A program made the translations under genes and the position numbers. Below the pieces are notes generated by a model, which saw only the letters and a program-made list of their open reading frames with translations, ran no database searches and had not been told where the DNA came from. This document shows positions 7,516 to 17,500 of a stretch of 64,000 nt of DNA, one piece after another. Origin of the DNA: Terriglobus sp. RCC_193 (GTDB taxonomy: Bacteria > Acidobacteriota > Terriglobia > Terriglobales > Acidobacteriaceae); contig NZ_JBFUPK010000002.1 in assembly GCF_041355105.1 (NCBI RefSeq), positions 496,001 through 560,000 on the forward strand, written 5' to 3'. Positions within the stretch are counted from its first letter, which is position 1. Each line of letters opens with the position of its first letter.

Positions 7516-9507
7516 ATGTTGCGAACGCTGCAAAGACTGGCACTGGGAACGTTTGCGAGCCTGTCTTTTGCCGTCGCTGCCTTTGGCCAGACACCCGCTC
7601 CCTCCGCAGTCGGCTGGCTGCGTTATGTCATTCCGCCAGACCCGCCCCGTTACCACGACATGCCTCATGCCGTGGCGCTCCTGGGCGATGCCAACGGCCA
7701 TGCCGCACCAGAGGAAGAGACTGCTGCTGAAGAGCTGGATCGTGGCCTGGGCCACATGGTTGCCGGGACGGACATCCTGCTGCGCCGCATTGACCCGCGC
7801 AACGACGCCATCATCCTTGGCACGCCAGAGTCTCTGCGCCGCGCTGGCCTGAGCCGCATTGCACCTGGATGGGTGGACAAGCCCGTACCGGAAGAAGGCT
7901 TCCGCATTGTCCATCTGCGCAACGGCATACGGCAGTGGTGGGTGCTGGAGGGTGGATCGCCCCGCGCGGAGCTGTACGCCGCCTTCCGCTTCGCCGCACT
8001 GGTCACGGAAGACCGTCAATTGCCGGACGAGCTTGCGGAATCGCCCCGCTTCCCGCTTCGAGCGATCCAGATGGAAGGCCCAACCCCGGAGGACGGCGTA
8101 CTTCGTCAGTACGGACGGCTGCTCGCCTCGGTTGGCATTAACGGTGTCGTTCTGAACTGCAATGCGCAACAGAAGGCTGAGGCTGCGCGCCTGTTCCGTC
8201 CGTATGGCATTCGCGTCTGGTCCAGCGCTGCGGATCTGGAGGCCGAGCGAAACCTTCGTCTTCAGGACAGCAGCTTTGCCGACGCTCCCATGAGCGGCCT
8301 TGCGCCCGAGAGCGGCGGGAAGGAACGCCGTGCGGCGCAATTCCTCCTGCTTCCCGGTGGCCTTCGCCAGCCCGTCACGCCGCTACATGCGTGGCAGATG
8401 ACTTTGCGCACTCCGGTTGCAGCCCATCTCAGTGGCGCAGTCGGCACTCTTTCGCAGGAGGCCGTACTGCCGCTGCTGGAACAGCCATTGCTCCAGGCCA
8501 GCCTGTATGCCTTCGGTCGGTTCGCGTGGAACCCGGAAGAGTCGCGCGACAGCATCGTGGACCAATGGGCTCGCCAGACGTGGGGTGACGACGCCCGCAT
8601 CTTTGGCGTGGCGAAGAAGATCGTACTCGACAGCGAAGCCAGCTATGCCGGCATCACATCGCCGCTGGGGCTGCCGCGCCTGGGCACGGAGCATGGCCCC
8701 GATCCGACGTCATCAGACACAACACATCCGCTGGCAGACCGCGAGGGCATTGGCGCAGCACGCCTGCAATCCGCCGGGTTCTCGCCGGAATTTCAGCAGG
8801 AGTATGCAAACCCTTCCTCCACACCGCCGGAATGGCTGCTGCTGCTTCATCGCGTACCGCTTAGCTTCCGTATCCGCGACGGCCAGACCGTAACGCAGGC
8901 AGTGTATGACGCTGCTTTCACCGGCGCATCCGCCGCAGCCAACGCCGACGACGACTGGGATGAAACCCGAGACCTTCTGGAACCGGAACGGTGGATGCCG
9001 ACACATCTCCTGCTGCAGGACAACACACGCCGCGCAGAGATATGGCGTGAGGCAGTGACCGATTGGCTGCTACGTGTGACCGGCCAACCCGACACGCTGG
9101 GCTTTGCAGGCAAGCATGCAGGCCGTATCGAAGCGGAAACCATGACGCTGAAGGGCTACCACACGGTCTTTACCGAAGATAAAGAAGGCTCCTCCGGCGG
9201 CGCTTACATTGCCTGTTCGCTGTCCGACTGCTCCGCCAGCACAGAGTTCCGCGGCGAAGAGAATGTCTATCGCGTTGAGGTGGGCTACTTCGACGCACCG
9301 CAGACATCGCAGCGGTTTGTGCTTCGCATTAATGGGGCGGTGGTGGATACGTGGACGTCCGCAGTACGCGGTGCCCAGCCCGGCGGTGTCTCTGCGGAAC
9401 GATTTGCCCGCAACGGCGTCCGCCTGAAACCGGGCGACCGCATTGAAATTCACAGCACCGGCACGCTGGATTTCCTGGAAATCACACGCGATCCACGCTG
9501 GAACTGA
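7516..9507 (+). CDS. Secreted GH67-like (alpha-glucuronidase family) protein lacking the catalytic core
   Basis: 663 aa from MLRTLQRLALG; GTGGAG lies upstream, though the ATG at 7489 is also possible. A Sec signal ends near FGQ. Seen: a GH67 N-terminal alpha/beta domain (DAIILGTPESL), the barrel entry YGRLLASVGINGVVLNCNA near residue 211, and the later GH67 hallmark YAFGRFAWNPEESRD near residue 333. Between them only about 110 residues remain where typical alpha-glucuronidases have about 270. I cannot find the usual HWDN, KADSEGQPGP or QEYTG segments that carry active-site residues. The C-terminal ~120 residues (GRIEAETMTLKGY onward) form a beta-sandwich-like module common in GH67 proteins. 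It is probably not a normal glucuronidase; it may bind sugars. Confidence 0.75.
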   Translation: MLRTLQRLALGTFASLSFAVAAFGQTPAPSAVGWLRYVIPPDPPRYHDMPHAVALLGDANGHAAPEEETAAEELDRGLGHMVAGTDILLRRIDPRNDAIILGTPESLRRAGLSRIAPGWVDKPVPEEGFRIVHLRNGIRQWWVLEGGSPRAELYAAFRFAALVTEDRQLPDELAESPRFPLRAIQMEGPTPEDGVLRQYGRLLASVGINGVVLNCNAQQKAEAARLFRPYGIRVWSSAADLEAERNLRLQDSSFADAPMSGLAPESGGKERRAAQFLLLPGGLRQPVTPLHAWQMTLRTPVAAHLSGAVGTLSQEAVLPLLEQPLLQASLYAFGRFAWNPEESRDSIVDQWARQTWGDDARIFGVAKKIVLDSEASYAGITSPLGLPRLGTEHGPDPTSSDTTHPLADREGIGAARLQSAGFSPEFQQEYANPSSTPPEWLLLLHRVPLSFRIRDGQTVTQAVYDAAFTGASAAANADDDWDETRDLLEPERWMPTHLLLQDNTRRAEIWREAVTDWLLRVTGQPDTLGFAGKHAGRIEAETMTLKGYHTVFTEDKEGSSGGAYIACSLSDCSASTEFRGEENVYRVEVGYFDAPQTSQRFVLRINGAVVDTWTSAVRGAQPGGVSAERFARNGVRLKPGDRIEIHSTGTLDFLEITRDPRWN

Positions 9508-9547
9508 AGCTTCATGCGAACGGAATGATAGTGTGAGCTTGAACCCG

Positions 9548-9919
9548 ATGATTGACGAGCCAACACCCGACCTCCACGGCCTGCGCCGCCGCAAGATGCT
9601 TGCCGCCGTGTACATCATCGGAGGCGTGGCAGCAGCCACGGCATTCTGCATCCTGGCGGTGCTGCATCTGCTGCCGTATTTTCCGGCTGCATTCGGCATC
9701 ATTCTGGGGCTGCATCTGCTGCCGCTGGCCGGCGTGTTTCACTCGTCGATCTTCCGCACGTTTGGCTGGGCCATCGCACTGTGGTCCGCGGGGTGCCTGC
9801 TGCTGACAGCGCATCTGGTGCTGATGAGCAGCGCGGGCCTTCTTGTGCTGGCCACGCTGTTCGCTCTTACGTTGCGTTTCAGTGGCCGCTCTACAGCATC
9901 TGCAAACACGGCCTCCTGA
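9548..9919 (+). CDS. Small integral membrane protein, unknown function
   Basis: 123 aa if the ATG at 9548 (MIDEPTPDL) is used; a GTG at 9533 is an alternative and neither has a strong ribosome-binding site. A short polar N-terminus (LHGLRRRK) is followed by three or four hydrophobic helices (MLAAVYIIGGVAAATAFCIL, FGIILGLHLLPLAGVF, TFGWAIALWSAGCLLLTA, LVLATLFALTLRF). No enzymatic motif. It follows the GH67-like gene by 40 bp and may be co-transcribed. Convergent with manA; only 10 bp separate the stops. Confidence 0.6.
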   Translation: MIDEPTPDLHGLRRRKMLAAVYIIGGVAAATAFCILAVLHLLPYFPAAFGIILGLHLLPLAGVFHSSIFRTFGWAIALWSAGCLLLTAHLVLMSSAGLLVLATLFALTLRFSGRSTASANTAS

Positions 9920-9929
9920 ACACAGGTTT

Positions 9930-10892
9930 TTACGGCGTGGCGCGCACCAGTTCCAGCGCACTGTCAGCTCGCACCGTCACACAATCCACATCCGCAGGCA
10001 CAATCACAGAGCTGCTCGCCGGAAGCTCTGTCATGGACTCACCGGCCACCATCACCTGCGCATCGCCGCGAACAGCAGTCAGGCAATAGGGCTTGTTGCC
10101 GGGATTCTCAAACTGGATGGTGTCGCCAATCTTCAGCAAGAAGCTGTCCACGGTGAAGTACTGTTCCTGGATCAGCCGCCTGCCTTCACGTCCATCCACG
10201 GTGATGCGTTTCGGTTCGACTTTTCCTGCGCGCGTTACGACTTTGCTCACAGCGAGTCCTTTGTCGACGTGCAGTTCGCGCGGACGACCGTAGTCGTACA
10301 GGCGATACGTTGTGTCAGAAGTTTGCTGCGTCTCCAGAATGGTCACGCCCGGCCCAATGGCGTGAACCGTTCCCGCATCCACAAACACCATATCGCCCGC
10401 GACGACAGGGATATGTTCCAGAAGATTTTCGGCTGTGCCATTGCCAATGGCATCACGCAGTGACTCCAGCGTGGTGCCATGCTTCAGCCCGCAGGCCACG
10501 GTGGCTCCCGGTTCAGCCTCAAGAATGTACCAGCACTCTGTCTTGCCACGACCAATGTTCAGTGCAGCGGCTTCTTCGTCGTTCGGATGCACCTGCACGG
10601 ACAGCTTGTCATCCGGAAACAGCAGCTTCATCAGCAGCGGAAATTCTTTTTCGTTTGCCAGCTTTCCCAGCAATGCGTCCGGTTCTTTTCCTGCCAGTGA
10701 TGCGAGCGTTTCACCTGCATAATCGCCGTCGTTTACAAGGGACTGCGGCCCGGTCAGCCACGCCTCGCCAATCGGCTCTTTGTGTTGCGCATCGCGCTCG
10801 GCAGAGTCGGGATACCAGGGCTTCAGGTCGCGTCGACCCCATGTGCGTTCGGAAAAGGACGGATGCAGACGAAATGGATTGAGAGTGCTCAT
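9930..10892 (-). CDS. manA: Mannose-6-phosphate isomerase, class I
   Basis: 320 aa from MSTLNPFRL. It interconverts mannose-6-phosphate and fructose-6-phosphate in the cytoplasm using zinc. Seen: ERTWGRRDL near the N-terminus, IGEAWLTGP near residue 42, the metal-binding LSVQVHPNDEEA near residue 95, TECWYILEAEPGA, and GTVHAIGPGVTILETQQTSD near residue 170. Last gene of the galK-galT-manA unit, 30 bp after galT. Linking ManA to the Leloir genes fits a cell that also releases mannose with the GH92 enzyme at 41120. Confidence 0.93.
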   Translation of the reverse strand: MSTLNPFRLHPSFSERTWGRRDLKPWYPDSAERDAQHKEPIGEAWLTGPQSLVNDGDYAGETLASLAGKEPDALLGKLANEKEFPLLMKLLFPDDKLSVQVHPNDEEAAALNIGRGKTECWYILEAEPGATVACGLKHGTTLESLRDAIGNGTAENLLEHIPVVAGDMVFVDAGTVHAIGPGVTILETQQTSDTTYRLYDYGRPRELHVDKGLAVSKVVTRAGKVEPKRITVDGREGRRLIQEQYFTVDSFLLKIGDTIQFENPGNKPYCLTAVRGDAQVMVAGESMTELPASSSVIVPADVDCVTVRADSALELVRATP

Positions 10893-10922
10893 CGCACTCC
10901 CATTGTCCTCCATTGCGGCTGT

Positions 10923-11945
10923 TTAGCGCATCACATTGCGCAGCGTGGCTGCGGCGCTTTCCGGTGTGATGTCGCGCTGCGGCGATCCCAACAGTTCAAA
11001 TCCCACCATGAATTTGCGCACCGTGGCCGACCGCAGCAGCGGCGGATAGAAATGCGCATGCAGCTGCCACTCCGGATGTTCTTCGCCATCGCACGGCGCG
11101 GGATGAAAGCCCATCGAATACGGGAACGGCGCATCGAAGACGCGGTTGTAACCAGCGGTGAGCGTCTTCAGAATATCCGCCAGCCCATTGCGCTGTGCTT
11201 CAGTAAGCGTGCGCATGGAAGCGACAGGGTCGCGTGGCAGCACCAGTGTTTCAAACGGCCACACGGCCCAGAACGGGATCACCACAACCCACGTGTCGTT
11301 CTGTGCAACCACGCGTTCGCCCTTTTCCAGTTCCTTCTGCAGATAGGCATGCAACATGGTTTCGCCGTGCTTCACGAAGTATTTCTTCTGCGTGCGCAGC
11401 TCCGTTGCGGGCTCGTTGGGGATGTGTTCGGTGGCCCAGATCTGGCCGTGCGGATGCGGATTGCTGGCACCCATCATTGCGCCGCGATTTTCAAATATCT
11501 GCACATAGCGAATGTCGGGGTTCGCAGCCAGTTCTTCTTCCTGCGCGGCCCACACATCCACCACGCCGCGAATCGAAGGCACATCCATCGTTGCCAGTGT
11601 CAGGTCGTGCCGCGGGCTGAAGCACAACACACGACAGATGCCGCGCTCCGTCTCGGCATGCAACAGGCCATCCTCTTCCGTGATGATTTCTGCGTCTGGC
11701 TTCAGGGCCGCGTAATCATTGGTGAAAACGTAGGTGCCGGTGTAATGCGGCGTGTGCTCGCCACCTGCGCGCGGATTGCCGGGGCACAGATAGCACGACG
11801 GATCATACTGCGGCGACTGCGGCACAGCGGCGTCTTCCGTCTGTCCCTGCCACGGACGCTGCGTGCGATGCGGCGATACCAGCACCCACTCTCCACGAAG
11901 CGGATTCCAGCGGCGATGCGGCGTTGTCAGAAGTAACGGGTTCAT
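10923..11945 (-). CDS. galT: Galactose-1-phosphate uridylyltransferase
   Basis: 340 aa. It transfers UMP between UDP-glucose and galactose-1-phosphate in the Leloir pathway. Seen: HRRWNPLRGEWVLVSPHR at the N-terminus, the zinc-site pair in CYLCPGNPRAGG near residue 52, ASNPHPHGQIWAT near residue 156 with the catalytic HPHGQ histidine, and GFHPAPCDGEEHPEWQLHAHFYPPL (its second histidine cluster) near residue 285. Its ATG overlaps the galK stop as ATGA, so translation is probably coupled. Confidence 0.96.
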   Translation of the reverse strand: MNPLLLTTPHRRWNPLRGEWVLVSPHRTQRPWQGQTEDAAVPQSPQYDPSCYLCPGNPRAGGEHTPHYTGTYVFTNDYAALKPDAEIITEEDGLLHAETERGICRVLCFSPRHDLTLATMDVPSIRGVVDVWAAQEEELAANPDIRYVQIFENRGAMMGASNPHPHGQIWATEHIPNEPATELRTQKKYFVKHGETMLHAYLQKELEKGERVVAQNDTWVVVIPFWAVWPFETLVLPRDPVASMRTLTEAQRNGLADILKTLTAGYNRVFDAPFPYSMGFHPAPCDGEEHPEWQLHAHFYPPLLRSATVRKFMVGFELLGSPQRDITPESAAATLRNVMR

Positions 11946-13087
11946 TGCGCACGCTCCAGTTGCGCCAGAGCGCCATCTGCCGGTGTGCAGACGTAAATCT
12001 CAGCTTCGATGTTGAAGTGGTCTTTGTAAGCCGCGGCAAGCTGTGCGGTGAATTGCGGCACAGCGTCCGATGCAACAAGGCTCACGGTGCAGCCGCCAAA
12101 GCCACCGCCGGTCAGTCGTGCACCATAGCAACCGGGCAGCGTGATCGCCGTGGCTGCGAGGAAATCAATTTCTGCAACGCTGTCTTCAAAGTCGTCGCGC
12201 TGGCTGGCATGCGATCCATTCATCAGCTCGCCCAGCTTCACAGCATCGCCTGCCTTCATGGCAACCTCTGCTTCACGCACACGCGCATTCTCTGTAATGA
12301 CATGTTTGCACCGCTTGTACACGTTGTTGCTCAGGCTGGCGCGTACCGCTTCCAACTGTTCTGTCGTCGCACGCCCAAGGTCTTCCGCTTCAGGAAAGCG
12401 CGTGCGAATGATGGCTTGTCCCTCTTCCAATTCGCGACGTCGCACACCGTAATCGCCCGTGGCCACGGAGTGCCGAACCATGCTGTTGGCAATCACAATG
12501 CTGCACTGCGCCAGGTTGCCGGTGTTCATCGGCAGCAGCTCGTATGTAAGCGTGCGCGTATTCAGCAGCAGCGCGTGTCCTGCGGTTGCCGCAGTCACAA
12601 CGAACTGGTCCATGATGCCGCAGGGTGAACCGACGAACCGATTCTCTGCACGCTGGCACAGCAGCGCAATCTCCTTCGTCTCAAGCATTGTTCCCGCATG
12701 GCGCAGCAACGCAACGGCAGTGGCCACTTCAATGGAGGCCGATGAACTTAATCCCGCACCCAGCGGCACATTGCCGTCCAGTTCCATGCGGAAGGGTGGC
12801 ACATCCATACCCAGCGCCCACAACTCATGCAGCACGCCTGCGGGATAGTCGCTCCATGCGCCGATGGCCTTCTCGTCGCGCGAACTGGCGTGCTCTCCGG
12901 GAAATGCTGTTGAGGTGAACACATAACCTTCCGCGGCAGCCGTCACGCTGGCCTTCGTTGCGAAAGGAATTGCCATGGGCAGAACCAACCCACCGGTGTA
13001 ATCGGTGTGTTCACCCAGCAGGTTCACACGACCCGGTGCGTTTGTAAAAATTGCGGATGTCAAGCGTTCAACCCCTCTCGGCAGCAT
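11942..13087 (-). CDS. galK: Galactokinase
   Basis: 381 aa GHMP-family kinase that phosphorylates galactose at C1. Seen: the galactokinase signature GRVNLLGEHTDYTGG near residues 19-33, the ATP loop PLGAGLSSSASIEVA near residues 107-121, and the C-terminal TGGGFGGCTVSLV near residue 338. First gene of the leftward Leloir unit. It diverges from the alpha-galactosidase gene; about 83 bp between the two starts must hold both promoters, which suggests shared induction by galactosides. Confidence 0.96.
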   Translation of the reverse strand: MLPRGVERLTSAIFTNAPGRVNLLGEHTDYTGGLVLPMAIPFATKASVTAAAEGYVFTSTAFPGEHASSRDEKAIGAWSDYPAGVLHELWALGMDVPPFRMELDGNVPLGAGLSSSASIEVATAVALLRHAGTMLETKEIALLCQRAENRFVGSPCGIMDQFVVTAATAGHALLLNTRTLTYELLPMNTGNLAQCSIVIANSMVRHSVATGDYGVRRRELEEGQAIIRTRFPEAEDLGRATTEQLEAVRASLSNNVYKRCKHVITENARVREAEVAMKAGDAVKLGELMNGSHASQRDDFEDSVAEIDFLAATAITLPGCYGARLTGGGFGGCTVSLVASDAVPQFTAQLAAAYKDHFNIEAEIYVCTPADGALAQLERAQ

Positions 13088-13170
13088 AGCGTGGCGATTC
13101 TGTAATGGAAACCCATGTATGCTTTCTGCGCAGCTCGACCACCTGATTTATGAGGTCTCAAAAAAATTCT

Positions 13171-14367
13171 ATGCGACGTATTGTCTTTGCCTTGCTTGCT
13201 TCCGCACTTTCCTTGTCTGCCGTGGCGCAGACCAAACCCGCAGCACAAACCACGCTGGCAGCCACACCGCCTATGGGATGGAACTCGTGGAACTGGTTCG
13301 CCGGAAAGGTGACGCAGGACGACGTAAAGGCCGCAGCGGACCTCATCGTCTCCAGCGGTATGCGCGATGCGGGCTATGTCTACGTGAATATTGACGATAC
13401 CTGGGAAGGCAAGCGCGACGCGAACGGCGTGCTGCACACCAACGAGAAGTTCCCGGACATGAAGGCGCTGGCTGACTATGTGCACAGCAAGGGCCTGAAG
13501 CTGGGCATCTACTCCAGCCCCGGCGACCAGACCTGCGCGAAGTACGAGGGTAGCCTGGGCCATGAGCAGCAGGACGCCGATCTGTATGCCTCGTGGGGTA
13601 TCGACTACCTCAAGTACGATCTCTGCGGATTCCGCAAGGAGATGAATGGCAAGGCGCCGGATGACAAGCTGAAGCAGAACCAGATGATGCACGATGCTTA
13701 CGAGAAAATGCATCAGGCACTGGTGAAGACGGGCCGTCCCATCATCTACAGCCTGTGCCAGTACGGCTTCGATTCCGTGTGGCAGTGGGGACCGTCTGTG
13801 GGCGCGAACCTGTGGCGCACTACGGGCGACGTACAAGCCAACTGGGCCTCCATCGCGCTCATTGCGAAGACGCAGATCGGACTTGGCAAGTACGCTGGCC
13901 CCGGCCACTGGAACGACCCGGACATGCTGGAAGTGGGCAACGGCAAACTTACGCCGGATGAAAACCGCGCACACATGGGCATGTGGTCTATGCTGGCCGC
14001 GCCGCTGCTCGCGGGCAACAACCTGACGCAGCTTTCACCGGAAGTCACCGGCATTCTGACGAATCGCGAAGTCATCGCGATCAATCAGGACAAGCTGGGC
14101 AAGCAGGCCGAGCGTGTCTACCAGGAAGGACCCATCGAAATCTGGTCGCGCCCGCTGGCAGATGGCGGTGTGGCGCTTGCCGTCATCAACTTTGGCGAAG
14201 ATGAAAACTTTGTGCGTGGCATCTCGCTGCACCTGAAAGAAGCGGGTGTAAAGCCGGGCATGAAGGCGCACGATATCTGGAATGCAAAGGATCTGGGCGC
14301 GATCAAGGACGACTACAAGTATTCACTGAAGCGCCACCAGATGCTGCTGCTGCGTTTTTCGAAGTAA
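13171..14367 (+). CDS. Secreted alpha-galactosidase, GH27
   Basis: 398 aa from MRRIVFALLAS with a Sec signal ending near AVAQ. It removes terminal alpha-galactosyl groups. GH27 landmarks: PPMGWNSWNWF near residue 36, YVYVNIDDTW near 72, IDYLKYDLCGF near 146 with the nucleophile Asp, and LWRTTGDVQANW near 214 with the acid/base Asp. A C-terminal beta domain completes the fold. Divergent from galK, so galactose released outside the cytoplasm is probably taken up and used by GalK/GalT. An in-frame ATG at 13150 would add seven residues. Confidence 0.95.
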   Translation: MRRIVFALLASALSLSAVAQTKPAAQTTLAATPPMGWNSWNWFAGKVTQDDVKAAADLIVSSGMRDAGYVYVNIDDTWEGKRDANGVLHTNEKFPDMKALADYVHSKGLKLGIYSSPGDQTCAKYEGSLGHEQQDADLYASWGIDYLKYDLCGFRKEMNGKAPDDKLKQNQMMHDAYEKMHQALVKTGRPIIYSLCQYGFDSVWQWGPSVGANLWRTTGDVQANWASIALIAKTQIGLGKYAGPGHWNDPDMLEVGNGKLTPDENRAHMGMWSMLAAPLLAGNNLTQLSPEVTGILTNREVIAINQDKLGKQAERVYQEGPIEIWSRPLADGGVALAVINFGEDENFVRGISLHLKEAGVKPGMKAHDIWNAKDLGAIKDDYKYSLKRHQMLLLRFSK

Positions 14368-14390
14368 ACCCTGGGTTGGCTCACTAAACA

Positions 14391-14534
14391 CCGTCATCCT
14401 GAACGAAGCGAAGGATCCCGATGATGTTGCAATTGCCGAGGCAGTTTAAAGTTTTCGGAAGAAAACCCTCTCCCTCAGTGGTTACAGAAACATTGTCGGG
14501 ATTCTTCATCACTTCGCTCCTCAGAATGACGGAT
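14391..14534. repeat. REP/MITE-like element with inverted ends
   Basis: The gap after the alpha-galactosidase starts with CGTCATCCTGAACGAAGCGA and closes with the opposite-strand version (GGATTCTTCATCACTTCGCT then CAGAATGACGG). The ~140-bp unit therefore has imperfect inverted ends. It lies between convergent genes and ends just before the stop of the next TonB-dependent receptor. The same core recurs at 7325, 26619, 40806 and 43556. Confidence 0.6.
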
Positions 14535-14546
14535 GCTTGAATGCAG

Positions 14547-17500
14547 TTACCACTCCAGCCGCAAACCCGCCTGCAAACGCCGTTCGCGTGTGGGAGAGTT
14601 TGCCGACTGGCTGGCCATGCCAAAGGGCTTTCCCGTTAGTCCTTCCGCGGCAATGGTTGTTGCATCCTGAAACATAAACGGCACCACCCCATCCGTGCCC
14701 GCAGAACCCACAAGAAATGCACGCTGCTCCACCGTGGTTACGTTGACGTGATTCAGCAGGTTATACGCCTGCATCATCAGGCGCAGATGCGCACGATCAT
14801 GCACCAGGGCAAAGGCGCGCGACAGGCTCAGATCGACATTCTCCGTCCAGGGCAGGCGCAGCGTATTGCGACCCAGGCTGGGGAGATAGTTCGCGCCACC
14901 GGAGTTGTTCAGGCTCTCGCGACCTCCCGGCAAGGACGAACCACCCGAGAGGTTATAGCTGTAAGGACGTCCGCTTTGAAACAGCAGAACCGGCGAGAGC
15001 GACCAGCCATTCACAACATGCCGCAACGCTGCATGGGTGCTATCCAGATGCGGCTGCCACACCGCAAGCATGGTCACGCGATGTCGATGATCGAAGTTCG
15101 ATGGCGCGCGGTCATACAGCGGACTATACGGATCGAAGTGCGCGTTCTCATTGCGTGCCGTGGGGCCAGTCCGCACGGTATCCAGCGACTTGCTGTATGT
15201 CCACGAAGCACGCAGGGTGAGTGTGCGCGGCGTCTGATGCTGCAAGGTCAACGCCATTGCGTGATACGTTCCATTGCCATCGGAAAGGATCGCCGTCACA
15301 GGGCCGAACGCGGACGTCTTGCGCGCGGTGTACAGCGGCACATGAAACAGTTCGCCGCCGCGGGCGCCCTCTTCACCACCATTGCGCACAATGCGGAATG
15401 CGATGTTTGCAGTGGATGGTGCGATGTTGAGATCGACGGTGTCTGTCAGCTCACGACTCAGCGCAAGAACGTAGCTTCCTGAAACATGGGTTCGCGCGGC
15501 CACCTGCTGCGAGACAGAGAGTTCTGCGGTCTGCACCGCTGGCATCTGAAATGAACGCGAAAAAGCCCAAGCTGCGCCCGTGCTAGCCAACGGTCCAAAC
15601 GGCGCGCAGGTGTACGTCGCGGGATAGCCAAAGTTTGTTCCATACGAGGCACACGCAGGATCGATGATGGTACGCGGTGTAATGCGAAGCTGCGTTTGGC
15701 TTGCAGTCTGCGCGGTGTTGGCAAGCGCACGCTGGATCGTGGTGCCGGGGATGCTGGAGAATTGAAACCCATAGCCCACACGCACCACCGTGCTGCTTGT
15801 TGGCGCATAGGAGATGCCCGCGAACGGTGCGAGGTTATTCGTGTCGGACGGCATTGTCTGCGTCGCCACAAAACTTCCGAAGACCGCGTCAATACTGGCG
15901 TTCGGATGCTGCGGTGGAGGTAGCCGATCCCACTCGTAACGCACACCTGCGTTGATGTGCAGTCGCGGCGTCACACGCCAGCGATCCGACACAAACGCGC
16001 TCCACTCCGCTGTATGAAAACGCGTTTCTGGAACGCTGCCGAACGTCTGCGTGAAGTTGGAAAAGCAGAAGTAATGTGGCTGCGAGTAAATCGACGGACA
16101 TCCGCCATTCGGATAGCTGGAGGCGTTGTAGGTGTAGTCCGTGAGGAAGTCCACCAGCGCACCTGCATGTCCCGCTGCAGTGGAGTTCGCATAAAGATAG
16201 CGGCCATTGTTCGCTTCGCTTCCGGCAATGCGTTCGTCCGTTGCGATCAACGATGTGCCCATACTCACCTGATGCGCGCGTCCATGGAAACGCAACGTGA
16301 TCGCGGCCTCTGCATTGCGTTCATCCGGCAATCTACGCAGCCCGGTAACAGGAGCGCTACCGAACGAAAAAGCATTCGACAGGTCTACCTGCGGTGCGCT
16401 GCCACCAGGCCCCGTATGCGGTTCCTGCGGCAACGGCGTCGGCGATTCCGCATAGGTAACATCGCGATTGTAGCCAACGCGCGCATCGACACTCCATCGC
16501 GGATGCAGCATGGTGGTCGTGTGCAAGAGCACGTCGTCACCTTCCGTACGAATGCTGCCGATGCTGCCGCGTCCACGCGCCACCACAGGCAGAGCATTCT
16601 GCCCCGCTGCAGAATCGAAGCGCACACGGTTCCATTGCACAGATGTGTTGCTGCGTGCGGTATCCCAATCCAGTCGCGGGAACAGCGACGTCTCGTTTGC
16701 ATGGCGATCCAGCGTGCCACTGAGGCTGTCGATATAGGCCAGGCCCTTCGCAATGGCGGCGGCACTGACACCGCGATTTGCCAGCAGCGCGCGCTGCACC
16801 GAAGTCAGCGAATAAAACGCGCTGTCTGACGGGCTGGACATAGCAGGAAAGCTTCTGCGTTGACCATCCACGGCAACAAAGCCATAGGCTCCGCGCAGCC
16901 CCAACCTGCCACCAAGAGAACCGCCGAATTGTTCGCGTTGATCGCGCGGCTTCACCAGCGTCGTTGTGGGCGATCCATTGTTGTAACGAGTCGTTATGCT
17001 GAAAGGATTCGCCGCGTTCCCCGCGCTGTTGCGGATCAGGAAGAACGCTGCGCCGTGAATATCCTCGCCACCGCGACATGTGACGGTCCGCAAGCTGCCG
17101 CCCGCGCCATGCGGTTGCAAGGCATCCGCATCCGCCACGGCGCGCACACCGAATTCCTGCACCGCCTCCTGCGTGATGGCGAAGGGCAGAGCACTGCCGC
17201 CGCGCGGCTGCATGTCAAACTGCCGCGTGTGGTCCGCGCCGTTCAGTGTGAAGCGGTTCAGAGCCGGGTCCTGCGCACGCACAGACAGTCGGGCATTATC
17301 GGTATCTCCCACAGCCTCCGGTGCACTTTCTTCGGCAGGATTCAGCACCACATCCGCGTCTTCCGCTGCAACCAGCGGTGTGAGCACTGCCAGCGATTGG
17401 AATCTGCGACCATCCAACGGCAGCATCTGCAACTGCTGCGGTGACAGATTTGCATTCAACGGAGAATCAAACTCCACAGCGGGAGATGCGCTGACCTCCA

